This document shows, in pieces, positions 1 to 12,715 of a stretch of 64,000 bases of DNA; within the stretch, counting starts at the first letter, position 1; each line of letters starts with the position of its first letter. The stretch is from Eucommia ulmoides. Its lineage: Eukaryota; Streptophyta; Magnoliopsida; Garryales; Eucommiaceae. Made by a program: the position numbers and the translations under genes. The DNA lies in NCBI GenBank assembly GCA_016647705.1, contig CM028335.1, positions 41,791,026-41,855,025 on the forward strand, in the 5' to 3' direction. The notes beneath the pieces were generated by a model. The model searched no databases. It was not told where the DNA came from and saw only the letters and a program-made list of their open reading frames with translations.

Positions 1-545
1 GTCATTAGATAATTCTAATGGAACTAAACTTGAAGGAATTTAAATGGAGGCAATTAAAAAAAACAATGAAAAGAATTAAGGGAGAAGAATTATACCTGAC
101 CTCACAAAGATCCCCACGTACTAGTTTTTATTCTCTTAAACAAGGTTTCCTGAATGAGCTTTTGTTGAGAATCGTTTCTTAAGAGGGTTTTTCTTTGAAT
201 TTTGGAGTGCCTAAACTAGGAGGAGGGTCCTATTTATAGGGAAAAATAGAGAATTAAAAAAAAAACCCTAAAAAACTAGCCCAGACCATCAAATCCTATC
301 CCTAAATCAGCAGGAAAAGGAAAAAATCGTGAAAAGGCCTTTTAGAAGATGGTTGGTGCACATGGCGCGCCTTTTGTGCTGAAGGTGAACACGTAGCAAC
401 GCATGAGGCTACCACACTTCCTTTGCTCCCCTTTTTTGACTTGTTAACTGTTGCTGGGACCTTCTCTCTCTCTCTTCATTTCTCATTTCTTTTTTCTTTC
501 TTTCTCTCTCTCCCTCTCTCTTCATTTCTCCTTTCTTTTTTTCTT

Positions 546-607
<62 letters not shown>

Positions 608-862
608 CTCTCTCTCTATCGAATTCTCTCTCTCTCTTGCTCTCTTATCTCCTTCTTTATCTTCTCTCTCAATTTCTTCATTTTATTTTTTCTTTCTTCT
701 TTTTTTAATTTGGTTTTCTTCTTTTTTTAATTTATTCTTTTTTTCCTATTTTTTCATTTTTTTTGTTTGTTTCAAATTTTCAAAAATAAAATAAAAATAA
801 ACATAAATTAATTGTAAAATTAAATAAAATTTTGTGGGGACGGTTAAAATGTCATGTCTGCA
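1..862 (-). mobile_element. 3' LTR of the Ogre/Tat element (partial)
   Basis: This matches the right end of the LTR at 17283-19317. Shared landmarks are the GGAGGAGGGTCCTATTTAT block, the CT-rich tract and the terminal GGTTAAAATGTCATGTCT. The minus-strand start is TGCAGACATG at 862. The left end lies outside the window. Confidence 0.85.
446..660. repeat. CT-rich microsatellite inside the Ogre LTR
   Basis: A (CT)n run of about 60 bp near 543-604 is flanked by impure CT/CTTT tracts. The other LTR has an equivalent but less pure CT tract at 18968-19200. Open frames here (poly Leu/Ser/Phe) are artefacts of the repeat. Confidence 0.9.
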
Positions 863-880
863 ACTACCCCTCTTTGTTAT
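863..880 (-). promoter_or_regulatory. Polypurine tract of the Ogre element
   Basis: Read on the minus strand, AACAAAGAGGGGTAGT sits directly before the LTR start TGCAGACATG. This is the expected position for the plus-strand DNA primer of reverse transcription. Confidence 0.7.
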
Positions 881-959
881 GGAAATTTCACTTGCATGAC
901 AAAGATAGAAGACAACGTCATTTTGATCGTCCCATTTTCTGAATTTTTCAAAGCATTTT

Positions 960-1300
960 TTAAAAAATTTGTAACAAAACAATTGAAAAAATGACTCAAG
1001 TCGAACAAGTGTCCATTTAGAGTAATAAAAGAAATGACTCATAACGAACCCATGACGAACAAGTGTCCGTTTAAAGGATATTTTCGAGTAATAAAAAAAA
1101 TAACTCATGACGATACTCATGATGAACAAATGTACATTTAGAGGATCGTTTAGGGTAATGAAAAAAAACAACTCATGATGAACAAGTGTTTGTTTATAAG
1201 ATTGTTTAGAGTAATGAAAAGATGACTCATGACGAAACTCATGACGAACAGTGTCCATTTAGTGGATCATTCAAAGTAATAAAAAATAACACTCATGCCC
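960..1300. repeat. Minisatellite in the Ogre 3' region, 60-80-bp units
   Basis: About four or five degenerate units carry the landmarks AGTAATGAAAA, GACTCATGACGAAC, AAGTGTCCATTTAGAGGAT and GTTTAGAGTAAT. The region lies just upstream (in element sense) of the polypurine tract. It is not coding. Confidence 0.75.
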
Positions 1301-1366
1301 TAGTCCCTTGGCCGCCGTCGCCGCGGGGGGGGGGGGGGGGAAAGAAAGACCAGAAATATTAAATAT

Positions 1367-1387
1367 GCCCCAACCAGTGGTTGGGGC
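1367..1387. repeat. Short G+C hairpin in the Ogre 3' region
   Basis: GCCCCAACC and GGTTGGGGC form a 9-bp stem around a 3-base loop. Weaker relatives (CCCAGCCTACAATTGGGG, CCCCAGCTTGGGGATGGGG) recur near 1917 and 1987. They punctuate the minisatellite region. A homopolymer of about 14 G lies just before it, near 1326-1340. Confidence 0.55.
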
Positions 1388-1399
1388 GAGAAATGAATG

Positions 1400-1895
1400 C
1401 ATAACAAAATGGCCCTCACGGATAGGTAATGCAATATGAAGGGCTCTCACGAAAGTCAAATGCAGAGTGAAAAGGTCATTAGGGAAAGGCAAAATGTAGA
1501 ATGAAAGGCCATCACAGAGAGGCAAAATACAAAATAAAAGCCGTCACAGAGAGACAAAATGCAAAATAAAGGCCATCAGATAGAGACAAGTGCCAAATGA
1601 AATGCCGTCACGGAGAGGCAAAATGCAAAATAAAATGCCGTCACGGAGAGACAAAATGAAAAATAAAAGGCCATCACAGAGAGGTAAATGCAGAATGAAA
1701 AGTCATCATAGAAAGACATAATACAAAATAAAAAATCCATAACGGAGACGCAACATACAAAATGAAAGGCCATCACGGAGAGGTAAATGCAAAATGAAAA
1801 TCCATCATGGAGAGACAGAATGCGAAATGAAAAGCCGTCACAGAAAGAGAAAATGTAAAATAAAAAATCATCACAGAGAGGCAAAATACAAAATA
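1400..1895. repeat. Minisatellite in the Ogre 3' region, ~30-bp units
   Basis: Roughly fifteen degenerate copies of a unit like GGCCATCACGGAGAGGCAAA followed by ATGCAAAATGAAA. Unit length varies by a few bases (about 27-35). Open frames with repeated SVMAFHF-like motifs are by-products of the repeat. Confidence 0.85.
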
Positions 1896-2409
1896 ATGGA
1901 AGATATAAAAAGTGTCCCAGCCTACAATTGGGGTTGCCAAGTTTAAATTCCCTAGATGCAAAAATGGACAGACTCCATATAATGTGCCCCAGCTTGGGGA
2001 TGGGGCAAAATAAGGGGCAAAAGATATAAAATATATCCCAACCTATAGCTGGGCTAACACTAGAATGATCGAACCATTACAGGTTGTTTACGTACCTTAG
2101 CATTATGCCGAGAATCAGGTTTAGCGTAGTTCACTGAACACTTCTTTCAGAGCAAGACACATACCTAGATAATCATTAGGATTTTTAAGCTTTCGACAAT
2201 AAATGTTTCCAGTTCGAGCCGGTAGGATGATGAGAGGACTCGATGATGAAGATGTTTATGCTTTCGGCCCTTCTTGAGATCCCTGCAAGTGGACAAGATA
2301 ACACTTCCAAAACAAAATTTTAGTCTGAGAAAAATTGGTCACTTTTAATGACTCGCAATTTCTTTCTCCCCTAGTTCGTCGTAGTCACTCGACTAATGAT
2401 GCTTGAAGT

Positions 2410-2650
2410 TTCTCAGATTCGATGAGATTCCTTTATTTGAATTCAAAAACTCCGCTTTCCAACTCAGGGGCAAGGACCACCATACTTCGGGGTGATTCAA
2501 TGACACTCATTTATTTGAATTCAGAGACTTCACTTTTAAATTCAAGGATGGGGCCTATCATGTCTCGGGTGATTCAATGAGACTACTTTATTTGAATTTA
2601 GAAACTTCGCTTTCCCACTCAAGGGTAAAGCCCAACATATCTCATCAAGG
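2410..2650. repeat. Three tandem copies of an ~83-bp unit in the Ogre 3' region
   Basis: Each copy runs through TTTATTTGAATTCA, a short AGA-ACTTCGCTTTC block, CTCA(A)GG(G), and a GGGTGATTCAATGA junction. The copies differ from one another, so the duplication is old. Confidence 0.75.
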
Positions 2651-3929
2651 TTTTTTTGGCTTGCCTGACTAGACTCTGGTCTTTCAAAATTTCTAGGTGC
2701 TTTAATGCTCAGGGTTCTAATACTTCTGCATGCTCTGTGTTTTCTCAAATCCTGCAAACCGATTTAGTCCAAAAAAATTGGCAAAATGTCAAAAATTACT
2801 AAAACAAGTACCTTTAATGCCAAATATGATTTTTGTGAGATTTTGAGTTGGATTGTAGAAGAAATACAGTTCCAATACAGTCTCAATTCATGCCCAATGT
2901 TTCTTTCTAAAAATTCTGATTCCATTCAAATCCATCAAGTTCTAATCCGGAAAACCATTATTTGTCCACCAAATTAGAGCACAGTAGAAACCTTGAGCAA
3001 TTTAATCTCTCCCCTACTATTTGTTTCTTCATATTTTACACCAGCGCTTCTAACTTGGTTAGTGGTTTTACTACGATCCTTACCTTTTTTTTTTTTTTTT
3101 AAATAAATAAATGATTGAGCTTGCAATGGTTCAGAAGTAGCCGAGCTTCGAAGTTAACTTGGTCTTCTTTGCGAATCGAGACCTTCTTGTAGCCCAAGGA
3201 TCCATCAATGAACGATTAAATTTGGTGTCCAGTAGTGTCGGTTGATAGTAGGATATTCTTCATTTAATTTTCTCTATCTATTCCAGCTTTGATCTTTCAT
3301 CGAAGGGTTGGGCACCGGTACTACATTTGAGAGCCCATCAATGAGATTATTGATTTGGATGGTTGTGTTCCATTTTCACCATAGGGTTTGACAGCAAGCA
3401 AGTCGGGATATTTACATCAGTTTTATCAGATCATTAAAGGATCAATGGAAACAACTTGATAAGCTTGCAACAATAAATTAAAATATTTTTAGGGCAATGG
3501 ATGCCGATAACTTTTGAATCCTCCGGTACTTTTGAATTGCTGTCAGATTCTGTCGAAAGTCTTTTGGATATCGCTATTGTTTGGCAAAACATAATCATCC
3601 TTTGTTTTTATTCCCATTGGATCATGGTCTGCCTCTGTATTGAAATCATATACTTCGCATCCTCACTCAATCACACACATACAACATATGCAGTCAATTT
3701 TAGGTACCTAAAAGAGTAAAATTCAAATATTAGACCATAGTTTGGATAAAACAACATTGTATTGATTGAAATTCAAAAATCCATTTCAGAGCAAATCATT
3801 TTTCATCTAAAAGACCAATGGGATAGAAAGATGAGTACACGAAAATGTTTCAATTTCTTAAAACACCTAGCAAATTTAAAGTAAGCAAGGATCCCAATTT
3901 TGCAGCCTTTAGATTTTTTAACCTAAGCC
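2651..3929. other. Ogre internal remnant without recognisable coding
   Basis: In an intact element the region between gag and the 3' UTR should encode PR-RT-RH-IN over several kilobases. Here only about 1.3 kb remains. I could read no conserved RT or IN motif on either strand. This is inferred to be a large internal deletion. Confidence 0.6.
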
Positions 3930-4505
3930 TCAAGCACATGACTCACTCCCATCTCCTCCAATGTTTTTGTAAAGATTGATTTCACCACTCCCCGAAAGTG
4001 TATGCTCAGGCAGCGGATTAAGCTGGCAATTTGGCATAGCGATCACAGGCTTTTTTGGAAACGTGATGGCTCCCGTTCGTATGAATTCCCTGATCTTATC
4101 TTTTAGTTGGAAGCACTGCTCAATCGAATACTCTATGGTTCCAAAATTGTACTTACAGAAAGCAATTGAAGTAGTCTCCTTACTCCCTGGATTAGGCTCA
4201 TAAAAGGGTAGAGGCATTAGCATCCTTTGCTTCAAACAGTTTCGGTACAACTCAGTGATAAAGACCGGAAGGTCAAGTGGTTTTTTTTCATCGTTTCAAG
4301 AGTACCCCCAGTAACGTGAGGTGGATATAGTTGGTGGTATTGGGTTCTTGGTTTTAGGGTGCGGTTAGGGATTTGTGGTGGGGGTTTCGATTTGGCTAAT
4401 ATGGAAGTGCTTGGTAAACGGGTGTTTGGTAGGTTTGAGGGTAGCATTGAGGAGTGTGGATCAGGAAAGAGAAAAGTAAGTTTTGGTATTGGGGATAACG
4501 TGAAC
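3930..4505 (-). pseudogene. Ogre gag, C-terminal part (zinc-knuckle region)
   Basis: On the minus strand the frame at 4250-3930 reads FCKYNFGTIEYSIEQCFQLK followed by DKIREFIRTG and a PNCQLNPLPEHT segment. This corresponds to the Ogre/Tat gag motif C-x-Y/H-x2-G-H-S-x2-C-x-LK-x-K-x-DLI-x-G and the following NPLPNH block. The histidine of the usual GHS is replaced (EYS), so the knuckle is probably inactive. It is the continuation of the gag at 15475-16822. The two parts were separated by the insertion of the TRIM-like element at 4506-15474. The adjacent piece up to 4505 encodes the proline/asparagine-rich linker of gag. Confidence 0.7.
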
Positions 4506-5555
4506 TGTAACGATCCAATTTCTCAAGACCGCCACTTACTTTCTCCTAAAGAGAATTAATACAAAAACTGAATAACCAATATTTTATTCTATAAAAATCT
4601 TAAATTGTTTTACAAACTATGTCGACAATTATAATTATTAATTGATTGAATGATTTCTTCAACAACAAATAATAAATATAAATGTTACAAAATTTTAATC
4701 TAAATCCAATTATAATTTCTTTGATCAGCTCTTTTTCATAAATCTTGCGATAAATAATGTGGGGTTATTAGTCAAAACTCAAGAAAATTTTAACCCATTT
4801 ACCATATGCATCCAACTAGTCCACAAGTAATACATAGGTATGTATTTTACATAATTTTCACAAAATGCATAATCATAATTATTTCATGAAAATCAACAAT
4901 TATAATTAAATAACAATAATAGCATAAACCACATAATAAATAAAAAGATTAAATACATATATTAAATGAGATAGAAATTCTACCTGAAATCCGAAATTGA
5001 TAATAATCCGCAAAAGAAACTATTTTTTTCTGATAATAATCCGCAAAAGAAACTATTTTTTCTTCTTTTATCTTCTTCACTATTGAAACCTCATTTTATC
5101 GTTTTTTTTCTTTATTTATTTTTTCTCTTTTTCCTTTATCTCTCTCCCTCTCTTCTCCTTTTGTTTTTCTTCCTCCGATCATCCCCATCCTATTACCCAT
5201 CTATCCACTTATATATATATATATATAATAAGCCATGGTCCCACCCTTTTGTTTTTATCTTTTGCTTTCTCATCCACATACACACATTCTAACACAATCA
5301 TTTCATTTTACAAAATTACACCTAACACCCAATATATTATATAATTACATTATTATTAAACACTCAATACTTACACTTATAACTCCAAAAAATTATTATA
5401 TATATATACAACATAAATTTTCATAATATATAAAGTAATCCCAAAAATATCAAATATTCATCTATACTTTAAATTTTCATATACAAAATAACTCCAAAAA
5501 ATATTAAACTTATATAAATTAGTATTTACAAAATATAAATTTTCGGGGTATTACA
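4506..5555 (-). mobile_element. TRIM-like element, LTR copy A
   Basis: 1050 bp, bounded in plus coordinates by TGTAACGATCC and GGGGTATTACA. It aligns with copies at 6627-7572 and 8635 onward: shared start, CAATATTTTATTCTA block, GCATAATCATAATTATTTCA block and CTAACACAATCATTT block. Confidence 0.8.
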
Positions 5556-5880
5556 ATCTACCCTCCTTGAATAAATTTCTTCCTCGAAAATTTGTTCAAA
5601 ATAATAATAATTCAGAATCGCACGATCTTGTTAGTTATACTCGATTCTAGAATAATTGTTCTCTATGTAGGGTCCCGTAACCGAAAGTCACTAATAATTC
5701 ACAACTCACAAAATCCATACCAAACATCGTCATTTCCGCATTTGTTGTGGCCCATACTTATCCAACAAAACACAACATGATGCATTTTGGTCGGTAACTC
5801 CTAGTACAGATTACTAATTGTCAAAAAATCTTATATTTCTAAATATTTCCGCAGCGTAACTTAGATAAAAATAGAAATAA

Positions 5881-5921
<41 letters not shown>

Positions 5922-6626
5922 TATCTTGGTAGTCTCACTTCGATTGAGTTTATTTCAGTGCTAACTGGTCCATAACCTCAATAATTTTTCACACTTTGCA
6001 TGACATTTGAAGTATGTTGTTATATCTCATAATTTACATTGATCAATTCCATCCAACATTCATAATCTACATACTCACAACTAACATTATAATCATTATA
6101 TAACCCGTTTTCTTGTAAACTGTCTTATGAGACCAAATATAATCATCTCCAATATCCAAAATATCATTTTTTTTCTTAAATAACAATTTTATTTTATTTT
6201 ATAATCTCGTTAACTTTTTCATAAAATATCAACATAACCCAAATTTTAAATAATAGATTCTTTGAAATAAACAAATTTCATCACATAAATATGTCTCAAA
6301 ACACATAAATACGTCTCAAAACGAGTTCAAAACTCACTCAACGTAACGAATTCAATACTCACGTAACATGTATATAAAAATATTACATAAAATCCCTCAC
6401 TTAAATTTCTAAAATATTATTTAGGCTCAAAAATATAAATTAACATAAATATATAACCATTAATAAATAATAAGAAATCAATTAATTCTTATGTAATTAT
6501 TTTGAAACAATAATATAATAAATTATAATAAAATTATTATTATTACATATTAGTCAATTATTATGAGTAATGTGTACCATAACCCAAACCTAGAGTGGTT
6601 GTATAACCTATGCTATGATACCACTT
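5556..6626 (-). mobile_element. TRIM-like element, internal segment 1 (non-coding)
   Basis: Minus-strand purine tract AAGGAGGGTAGAT adjoins LTR A at 5556-5570. The primer site lies at the other end (6612-6623). There is no open frame of note. A (TA)n run lies at 5883-5916. Confidence 0.75.
6612..6623 (-). promoter_or_regulatory. Primer binding site, initiator tRNA-Met type
   Basis: The minus strand reads TGGTATCATAGC, one mismatch from the canonical TGGTATCAGAGC. It lies three or four bases inside the end of LTR copy B. The equivalent site in the second internal copy is TGGTATCGGAGC at 8620-8631. Confidence 0.7.
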
Positions 6627-7572
6627 TAAAATGACCCGATTTTTCAAGGGTGCTACTCGGTTTCTCCTAAACAAAATTAATACAAAAACTGAATAATCAA
6701 TATTTTATTCTATAAAAATCTTACAAAATTTTATAGACTATGTCGACAATTATAATTATTAATTGATTGGCTGTAATAAATATTGTGGAATTGAGTTAAA
6801 ATTTAGTAGAATTTTAACTCATTTACTATATGCATCCAATCGGTCCATAAGTAACACATAGACACGTGTTTCACATAATTTTCACATAATGCATAATCAT
6901 AGTTATTTCATGAAAATCAACAATTGTAATTAAACAACAATAATAGCAAAACCACATAATAAATGGAAAGATTAAAGACATATATTAAACGAGTAAGGAA
7001 TTCTACCTGAAATTCGAAATTGATAATGATCAGCAAAAGAAACTATTTTTTCTTATTTTCTTTTATTTTTTCTTCATTTCTCTTCGTCACTGTCGAAACC
7101 TCCTCTTATCATATCTTTTTTTCTTTATTTTTTTTTCTCTATTCCCTCTTTTCTCCTTTTGTTTTCTTCATCTAATCATCCCAATCCTCTTATCCATCTA
7201 TCCATTTATATATATATATATAAAGCCATGGTTTCCACCCCTTTATTTTTATTTTTTACTTTCTCATCTCCTTCTTTCTTTGCTATACACAAACGTGTCC
7301 TAACACAATCATTTCATTTTACAAAATTACACCTAACACCCAATATATTATATAATATTATTATTAAACCCAATAATTACACTTATTATTTAAAAAATTA
7401 TCATATATATATATATATATATACACTATAAATTTTCATAATATATAAAATAATCCCAAAAATATCAAATATTTTTTTATACCTTAAATTTTCATAATGT
7501 ACAAAACAACCCCCAAAAAAATTAATTTATATAAAATAATATTTTTAAAATATAAATTTTTGGAGTATTACA
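6627..7572 (-). mobile_element. TRIM-like element, LTR copy B
   Basis: 946 bp. It is the middle LTR, shared by the two tandem units. It is shorter than copy A because of small deletions. The plus-strand right end is GGAGTATTACA. Confidence 0.8.
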
Positions 7573-8634
7573 CTCTACCGTCCTTAAATAAATTTCGTAA
7601 TCAAAATTTTGTTCAAAACAATAATAATTCAAAATTGTATGGCTATGTTAGTCACACTTGATTCTAGAATAATTGTTCTCCATGTATGGACCTGTAACCA
7701 AAAGTCACCAATAATTCACAACTCACAAAATTCATACCACACGTCACCATTTCCATATTTGTCGTGGCCCAAATTTTATCTAACAAAACACAACATAGTG
7801 CACTTTGGTTGGTAACGCTTAACACAAATAACGAATTGTCAAAGAATCTTATGTTTCTAAATATTTTCACTGCGAAACTTTGATAAAAATAGTAATAAGT
7901 ATATATTTGTAAATCAATAAATATATATATTTTTAAAATATCGTAGTAGTCTCACTTAGATTGGATCTATCTTAGTGCTAACAGGTCTATGACCTTAATA
8001 ACTTTTTTCACTTGGCATGATATTTCAAGTCCATTGTCATATCTTGTAACTAACATTGATCAATTTCATCCAACATTCGTAACCCACACTCATAACCAAC
8101 ATTGTAATCACTAGATAGTCCGTTTATTTGTGAACTGTCCATGAGACCAAAAATAATCATCTCTAATATCCACAATATCATTTTTTTATTAAATAAAAAG
8201 TCAATTTAATTTTATAATCTCGTAAACTTTTTCATGAAATATCAACACAACCCAAACTTTAATTAATGGATTCTCTAAAATAAGTAAAATAATAGATCAA
8301 AATTTCATCACATAAATACGTCTTAAAACTAGTTCAAAACCCGCTCAACATAATGAGTTCAATACTCACATAACATGTATATCAAAATATTACATAAATT
8401 CCCCTACTTGAATTTCTAAAATATCATTTACACTAAAAAATAAAAATTAACATAAATATATAACCGTTAATAAATAATAAGCAACCAATTAATTCTTATG
8501 TAATTATTTTAAAACAATAAATTAATAAATTATACTAAAATTATTATTTTTAAATATTAATCAATTTATTATGTGTAATAGGTATCATAACCCAAGTTTA
8601 GAGTGGTCGTATAACCTATGCTCCGATACCACTT
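7573..8634 (-). mobile_element. TRIM-like element, internal segment 2 (non-coding)
   Basis: It is colinear with 5556-6626 throughout, for example the CAACATTCGTAACCCACACTC and TAGAGTGGTCGTATAACCTA regions. It ends in the second tRNA-Met type primer site (8620-8631). Confidence 0.75.
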
Positions 8635-9414
8635 TGTAATGACCCGATTTTTCAAGACTGCCACTCGATTTCTCCTAAAGAGATATAATACAAAAACTGA
8701 ATAATCAATATTTTATTCTAAAAAAATCTTAGAAATGTTTACAAGCTACATTGACAATTATAATTATTAATTGATTGAATCAATTCGTCAATAATAAATA
8801 ATAAATACAAATGTTACAAAAATTTAATCCAAATCCAATTATAATTTCTTTGCACAGCTCTTTTATCCTAAATCCTGCAATAAATAATGTGGGGTTCTTA
8901 ACCAAATCTTAGTAGAATTTTAACCTATTTACCATATGCATCCAACCAGTCCACAAGTTACACATAGGCATGTATTTCACATAATTTTCATATAGTGCAA
9001 AATCACAATTATTTCATAAAAAATTAACAATTATAATTTAACAACAATAATAGCATAAAACACATAATAAATGGAAAGATTAAATACATATATATTAAAT
9101 ATGAAAAGAATTCTACCTGAACTGCAAAATTGATAATAATCAGCAAAAGAAACTATTTTTTTTCTTATTTTCTTTTATTTTTTCTTCTTTTCACTTCTTC
9201 ACTATCGAAACTTTCGCTTATCATTTTTTTCTTCTTTATTATTTTTTCTTTTGTTTCCTTTATCTATCTCTCTCTTCTCCTTTTGCTTTTCTTTATCTAA
9301 TCATCCCTATCCTTTTATCCATCTATCCAATTTATATATATATATATATATATTGCCATGGGTCCTATCCTTTTGTCATTTCCTTTCTCATCTCATTATT
9401 TCTCTCATACACAC
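8635..9414 (-). mobile_element. TRIM-like element, LTR copy C (part 1; continues at 15183-15474)
   Basis: It starts TGTAATGACCCG and follows copies A and B up to the CTCATACACAC block. The copy then resumes at 15183 with CACATGTATCCTAACACAATC and ends at 15474. The break is the copia solo-LTR insertion. Confidence 0.8.
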
Positions 9415-11269
9415 ACCAACTGTTGGCCCAAAAAGTTACCCAAGAGGGGGGTGAATTGGGTAGTTACAAAAATTTAATCAATTTAGTAATTTAAACACAA
9501 ATAATTAATTTTTTAAAACCAATTATTATCTTGATATGCAGCGGATATGTGTTTTATACTAAGTGTACATCCAAACACAATACTAATAATAACTCAATAC
9601 AACACACAAGAATTTATCCTAGTTTGGTTAAGCTAATCTTGCATACGCCTAATCCCCTAAGCTCTATGGAGATTCGCATTTCACTAACACTTTGATTTCT
9701 TTACCATGTAGGAACTAAACCCTTACAATTGATGATTTTTTACAGACACAGAATTAACCTTTACAATTTACATTTTTCACAAGTCAAAGATGAATCCTAT
9801 CTTTTTATCTGGCTAAAGACTAATCTAATACTCTCACACTTTCATTTTCATAGGGAATGATGAACCTTTACAATTCACTCAAAATAATTCAACTGCAGGA
9901 TGGATCAAAACTTAATTCTTTTCAAGAAAAAAGAATAACCTAACCTTTTTACTAGGACAAAGGTCAAACCATAATTTTTTTCACAGAAAAAATATCGAAA
10001 CCTAACTACATTGACTAGACACCGTCCCAAACGTGTCTAATCCACTCAAACTTACAAATACAAAAAGATGAGTTTCTTTCCATAAGGAGTTTCTACTACT
10101 TCAATACAAATATACTCAATTTATTTTTTGAATAATTACTACATGATAGATACAATGTCAGATAATTAAAATCTGATTAATAAACTTTAATGTCAGGTAA
10201 TTAAAGTCTAGCAATCCTAAACTAAGCAATCAAGATCAATATAACTTTAAAAAAATAAGTAATAAAACTTGGATGGATCTCATTGAGAAAACAACAAAGA
10301 CAATGATATAATCGCAATTAGAACTCAAGTCAGTGATGCTAAACAGCAACACTTTAGATCAAGAACTTATAAAGAATCACTCGTAGAAATCTCAACAAAA
10401 ATCTCGCTCTTATAATAGCTCAAACTGATGTTCTTGATATTTATTATTCAATTCCTGCAGCTCTCTATTAATAGACCAATAACTAGCCCTCCAATTACTA
10501 GTTTTTTAAAGATATGTCATTAAATGACACTGTAAGACGCAATATATCATATCCTATCAAGAAAGATATGTTCCACTTAAAACTATCTTTTAAATCAAAC
10601 TTTTATGTCTATAAAACTATTTTCAATTTAGAACCACAAGAATAGGCAGTATTAAATCATTTAAATTAAGAGAATTTCAAAATATATAGACCATATCAAT
10701 AGGGACTACTAAATAGGTTGTTCATATTTGAAATATATTTAAATCCCCCAAATTCCTCTATTGGAATCATAAAAAATAGATAGTTTTTTTTTATCAAAAG
10801 ACCAAATTAGCTGATTTCCTAACTGAAACAATTGATTGGCCGACCTATTTCAATTGGTTGACCGACTAGTGCCAATGCTAAATTAGTCGTTGGCCATATA
10901 TACCTATTTTGTTAACCGACCTTACCTAGTCGGTTAACCGAATTGATCAATGAGTGTACGTGCGGAAGATTCCCGTCCTAGGTGTATATGACTACTCGCA
11001 AGTGTACGAGGTCAAAGTTTTAGTATAGTGTGATCGTGAAAGATCGGGTTATCGTATCCACAGGGATTGGTGTCGTTACTATCGAATACCGCGTTTGTCG
11101 TAACCTAACTTTATCTAGGCTAAAAATAAATGTATTTAATTAATTAAACTAATACTAATATAACCTAAATTAACTACATTAATATATTAATATGTTTTAG
11201 GTTAAAGAATTGCCTAAGGATTAACGTGTTTACAAATACGTGTTCGATTTCAATTTACTCACGTTTACG

Positions 11270-11670
11270 GCATTCGACCTATTTGACAATCTCGGTACGT
11301 AAACTCCACCGCCACATCTCCCGAGTGTAAGATAGGGGAATACATGACTTCGAGTCAATGAATAAGTCCCCCTCAACGTCTTAACGACCGTAGGTCACGT
11401 GAGTCCTGCCCAGCATCATTGATTGCACACAATCCAACTCCCGATCGGGTCATTGGATTATGCGTTGTATTTACCCTATCGACAATCTCCATTCTAAAAC
11501 TCCCTCGTCACCTCTCTCGAGTGTAAGATGATGGATATAATGCGATTTCGTGTCAACGAAGAAGTCCCCCTCAATGTCTTAACAACCCTAGGTCGCGTGA
11601 GTCTTGCCCAACGTCATCGATTGTCCATAATTTAAACCCCGACCGGGTTATAGAATCGTAGCGTTTGTTT
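11270..11670. repeat. Tandem duplication of a ~205-bp LTR block
   Basis: The block beginning GACAATCTC and running through TCTCCCGAGTGTAAGA, AGTCCCCCTCAACGTCTTAA, GGTCACGTGAGTC and the CCCGATCGGGT-like segment occurs twice in a row. The duplication is also present in the LTRs at 12716, 35977 and 39503. It is single in the plus-strand LTRs at 41774 and 47434. Confidence 0.8.
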
Positions 11671-12170
11671 ATCCAAATCTGAATCTGGGGTTTGTGAAAA
11701 CCCCGTATTCTCCATTTATCTAACTAAGCATGATAAACAAACAATATGATAAACACAATCAAACTACGAAGAACAAACATAAACGCAACACCGAAGTCAT
11801 CCAAACAACGTATTTATAAATTTATTGTTATTCCCTATACAATCCATATTTAGCCGTGGTCATAACTGTATAAATATTGAAATTGAGCTAAACATGCTCA
11901 CATGATCCTAAGTTAAAGAAATAAGGAAAAACAATCGAAGAACTTAGCCTCGTCCGAAAGATAAACCACTATGAACGCTCAACGATCGCTTTGCTGTCTT
12001 CTCCACTTCAAGATGTGAGATCCACCTCTAAAACTACTCTGTCTACCCTTAGATATATTCTAAGGGGCTAAAAAATGCAAGAGGGGCCAGAGAAGAGGGA
12101 GGAGATAGGATATATATAGGCAAAATATCCTAAAAATAACCTAAAAAATATCTAGGTTATGCAGAGGGTC

Positions 12171-12383
12171 ACCGCTTAGACGAAGGGTTCCACCGCCTAG
12201 GTGGTGGTAGGTCGGTTTGGCCGATCGCCGTGGCGGTGAAGATAGTGGTGGATGTGAAAATCTTTCTGCTGGTTTTCTGCCTAGGCGGTGGGATTTACCG
12301 CCTAGGTAGTGGGCTATCAGTAGCCTTTGGTCTTTCTCAGCATCTTCACCGCTACGGCGGAGGTCTAGACGCTGTGGCGGTGG
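12171..12383. repeat. Palindrome array A in gypsy-like LTR
   Basis: Seven degenerate copies of CACCGCCTAGGCGGTG or the GCGG-core variant. By hand count the centres are near 12177.5, 12198.5, 12230.5, 12282.5, 12303.5, 12354.5 and 12375.5. The spacings are therefore 21, 32, 52, 21, 51 and 21 bp. The sites are G+C-rich in an A+T-rich setting. Function unknown. Confidence 0.75.
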
Positions 12384-12604
12384 ACTTCTTTCACAATTTT
12401 GTCTCCGTGCTTGTTTTTCCATCGTTCTTCGACCGTTTTTGGTTTGATCTCATTGTTTTCGCTCTAGTTTCCTATCTTTTTTCCTCACACACCTGATTTA
12501 TACAAAAAGTAATAAAACTAATTAAAACATAATAAAATATTATATAAACACTCGAAAACTAACTTAATTCGGTTTGAAAATATGTAGGTAGATCACACCT
12601 ATCA

Positions 12605-12715
12605 AATACCCCAAAACTTGGAATTTGGTTAGTCCTCGAGTCAAACACACACACACAAAAAAAAAAAAAAATTAACAAACATCCTAAAACAATCTAAACA
12701 TAACGAGATGCGAGT
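12605..12715 (-). mobile_element. Internal-region stub with polypurine tract
   Basis: The plus strand AATACCCCAAAACTTGG corresponds on the minus strand to a CCAAGTTTTGGGGTATT tract immediately before the LTR start TGATAGGTG. The rest is an A-rich junction leading directly into the second, 5'-truncated LTR copy. Confidence 0.65.

Larger units (their letters stand above)
10955..12604 (-). mobile_element. Gypsy-like LTR copy (nest level 4, first)
   Basis: About 1650 bp, ending in plus coordinates GTAGGTAGATCACACCTATCA. It shares the GTGTACGAGGTCAAAGTTTTA, CCCCCTCAACGTCTTAACGA and ATTCTCCATTTATC blocks with the other copies. It carries a palindrome array at 12171-12383. Confidence 0.8.

Noticed and set aside
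423..794. Open frames rich in Ser/Leu/Phe (also at 18899-19282)
   Set aside because: They are translations of the CT-rich microsatellite inside the Ogre LTR.
1576..1961. Open frames with repeated hydrophobic SVMAFHF-like motifs
   Set aside because: They follow the ~30-bp minisatellite period; the apparent membrane protein is a repeat artefact.
5083..5426. Small membrane-like ORFs in the TRIM LTRs (also 7159-7431, 14983-15375)
   Set aside because: They recur in homologous positions but differ in frame and length. They reflect T-rich LTR sequence rather than conserved coding.
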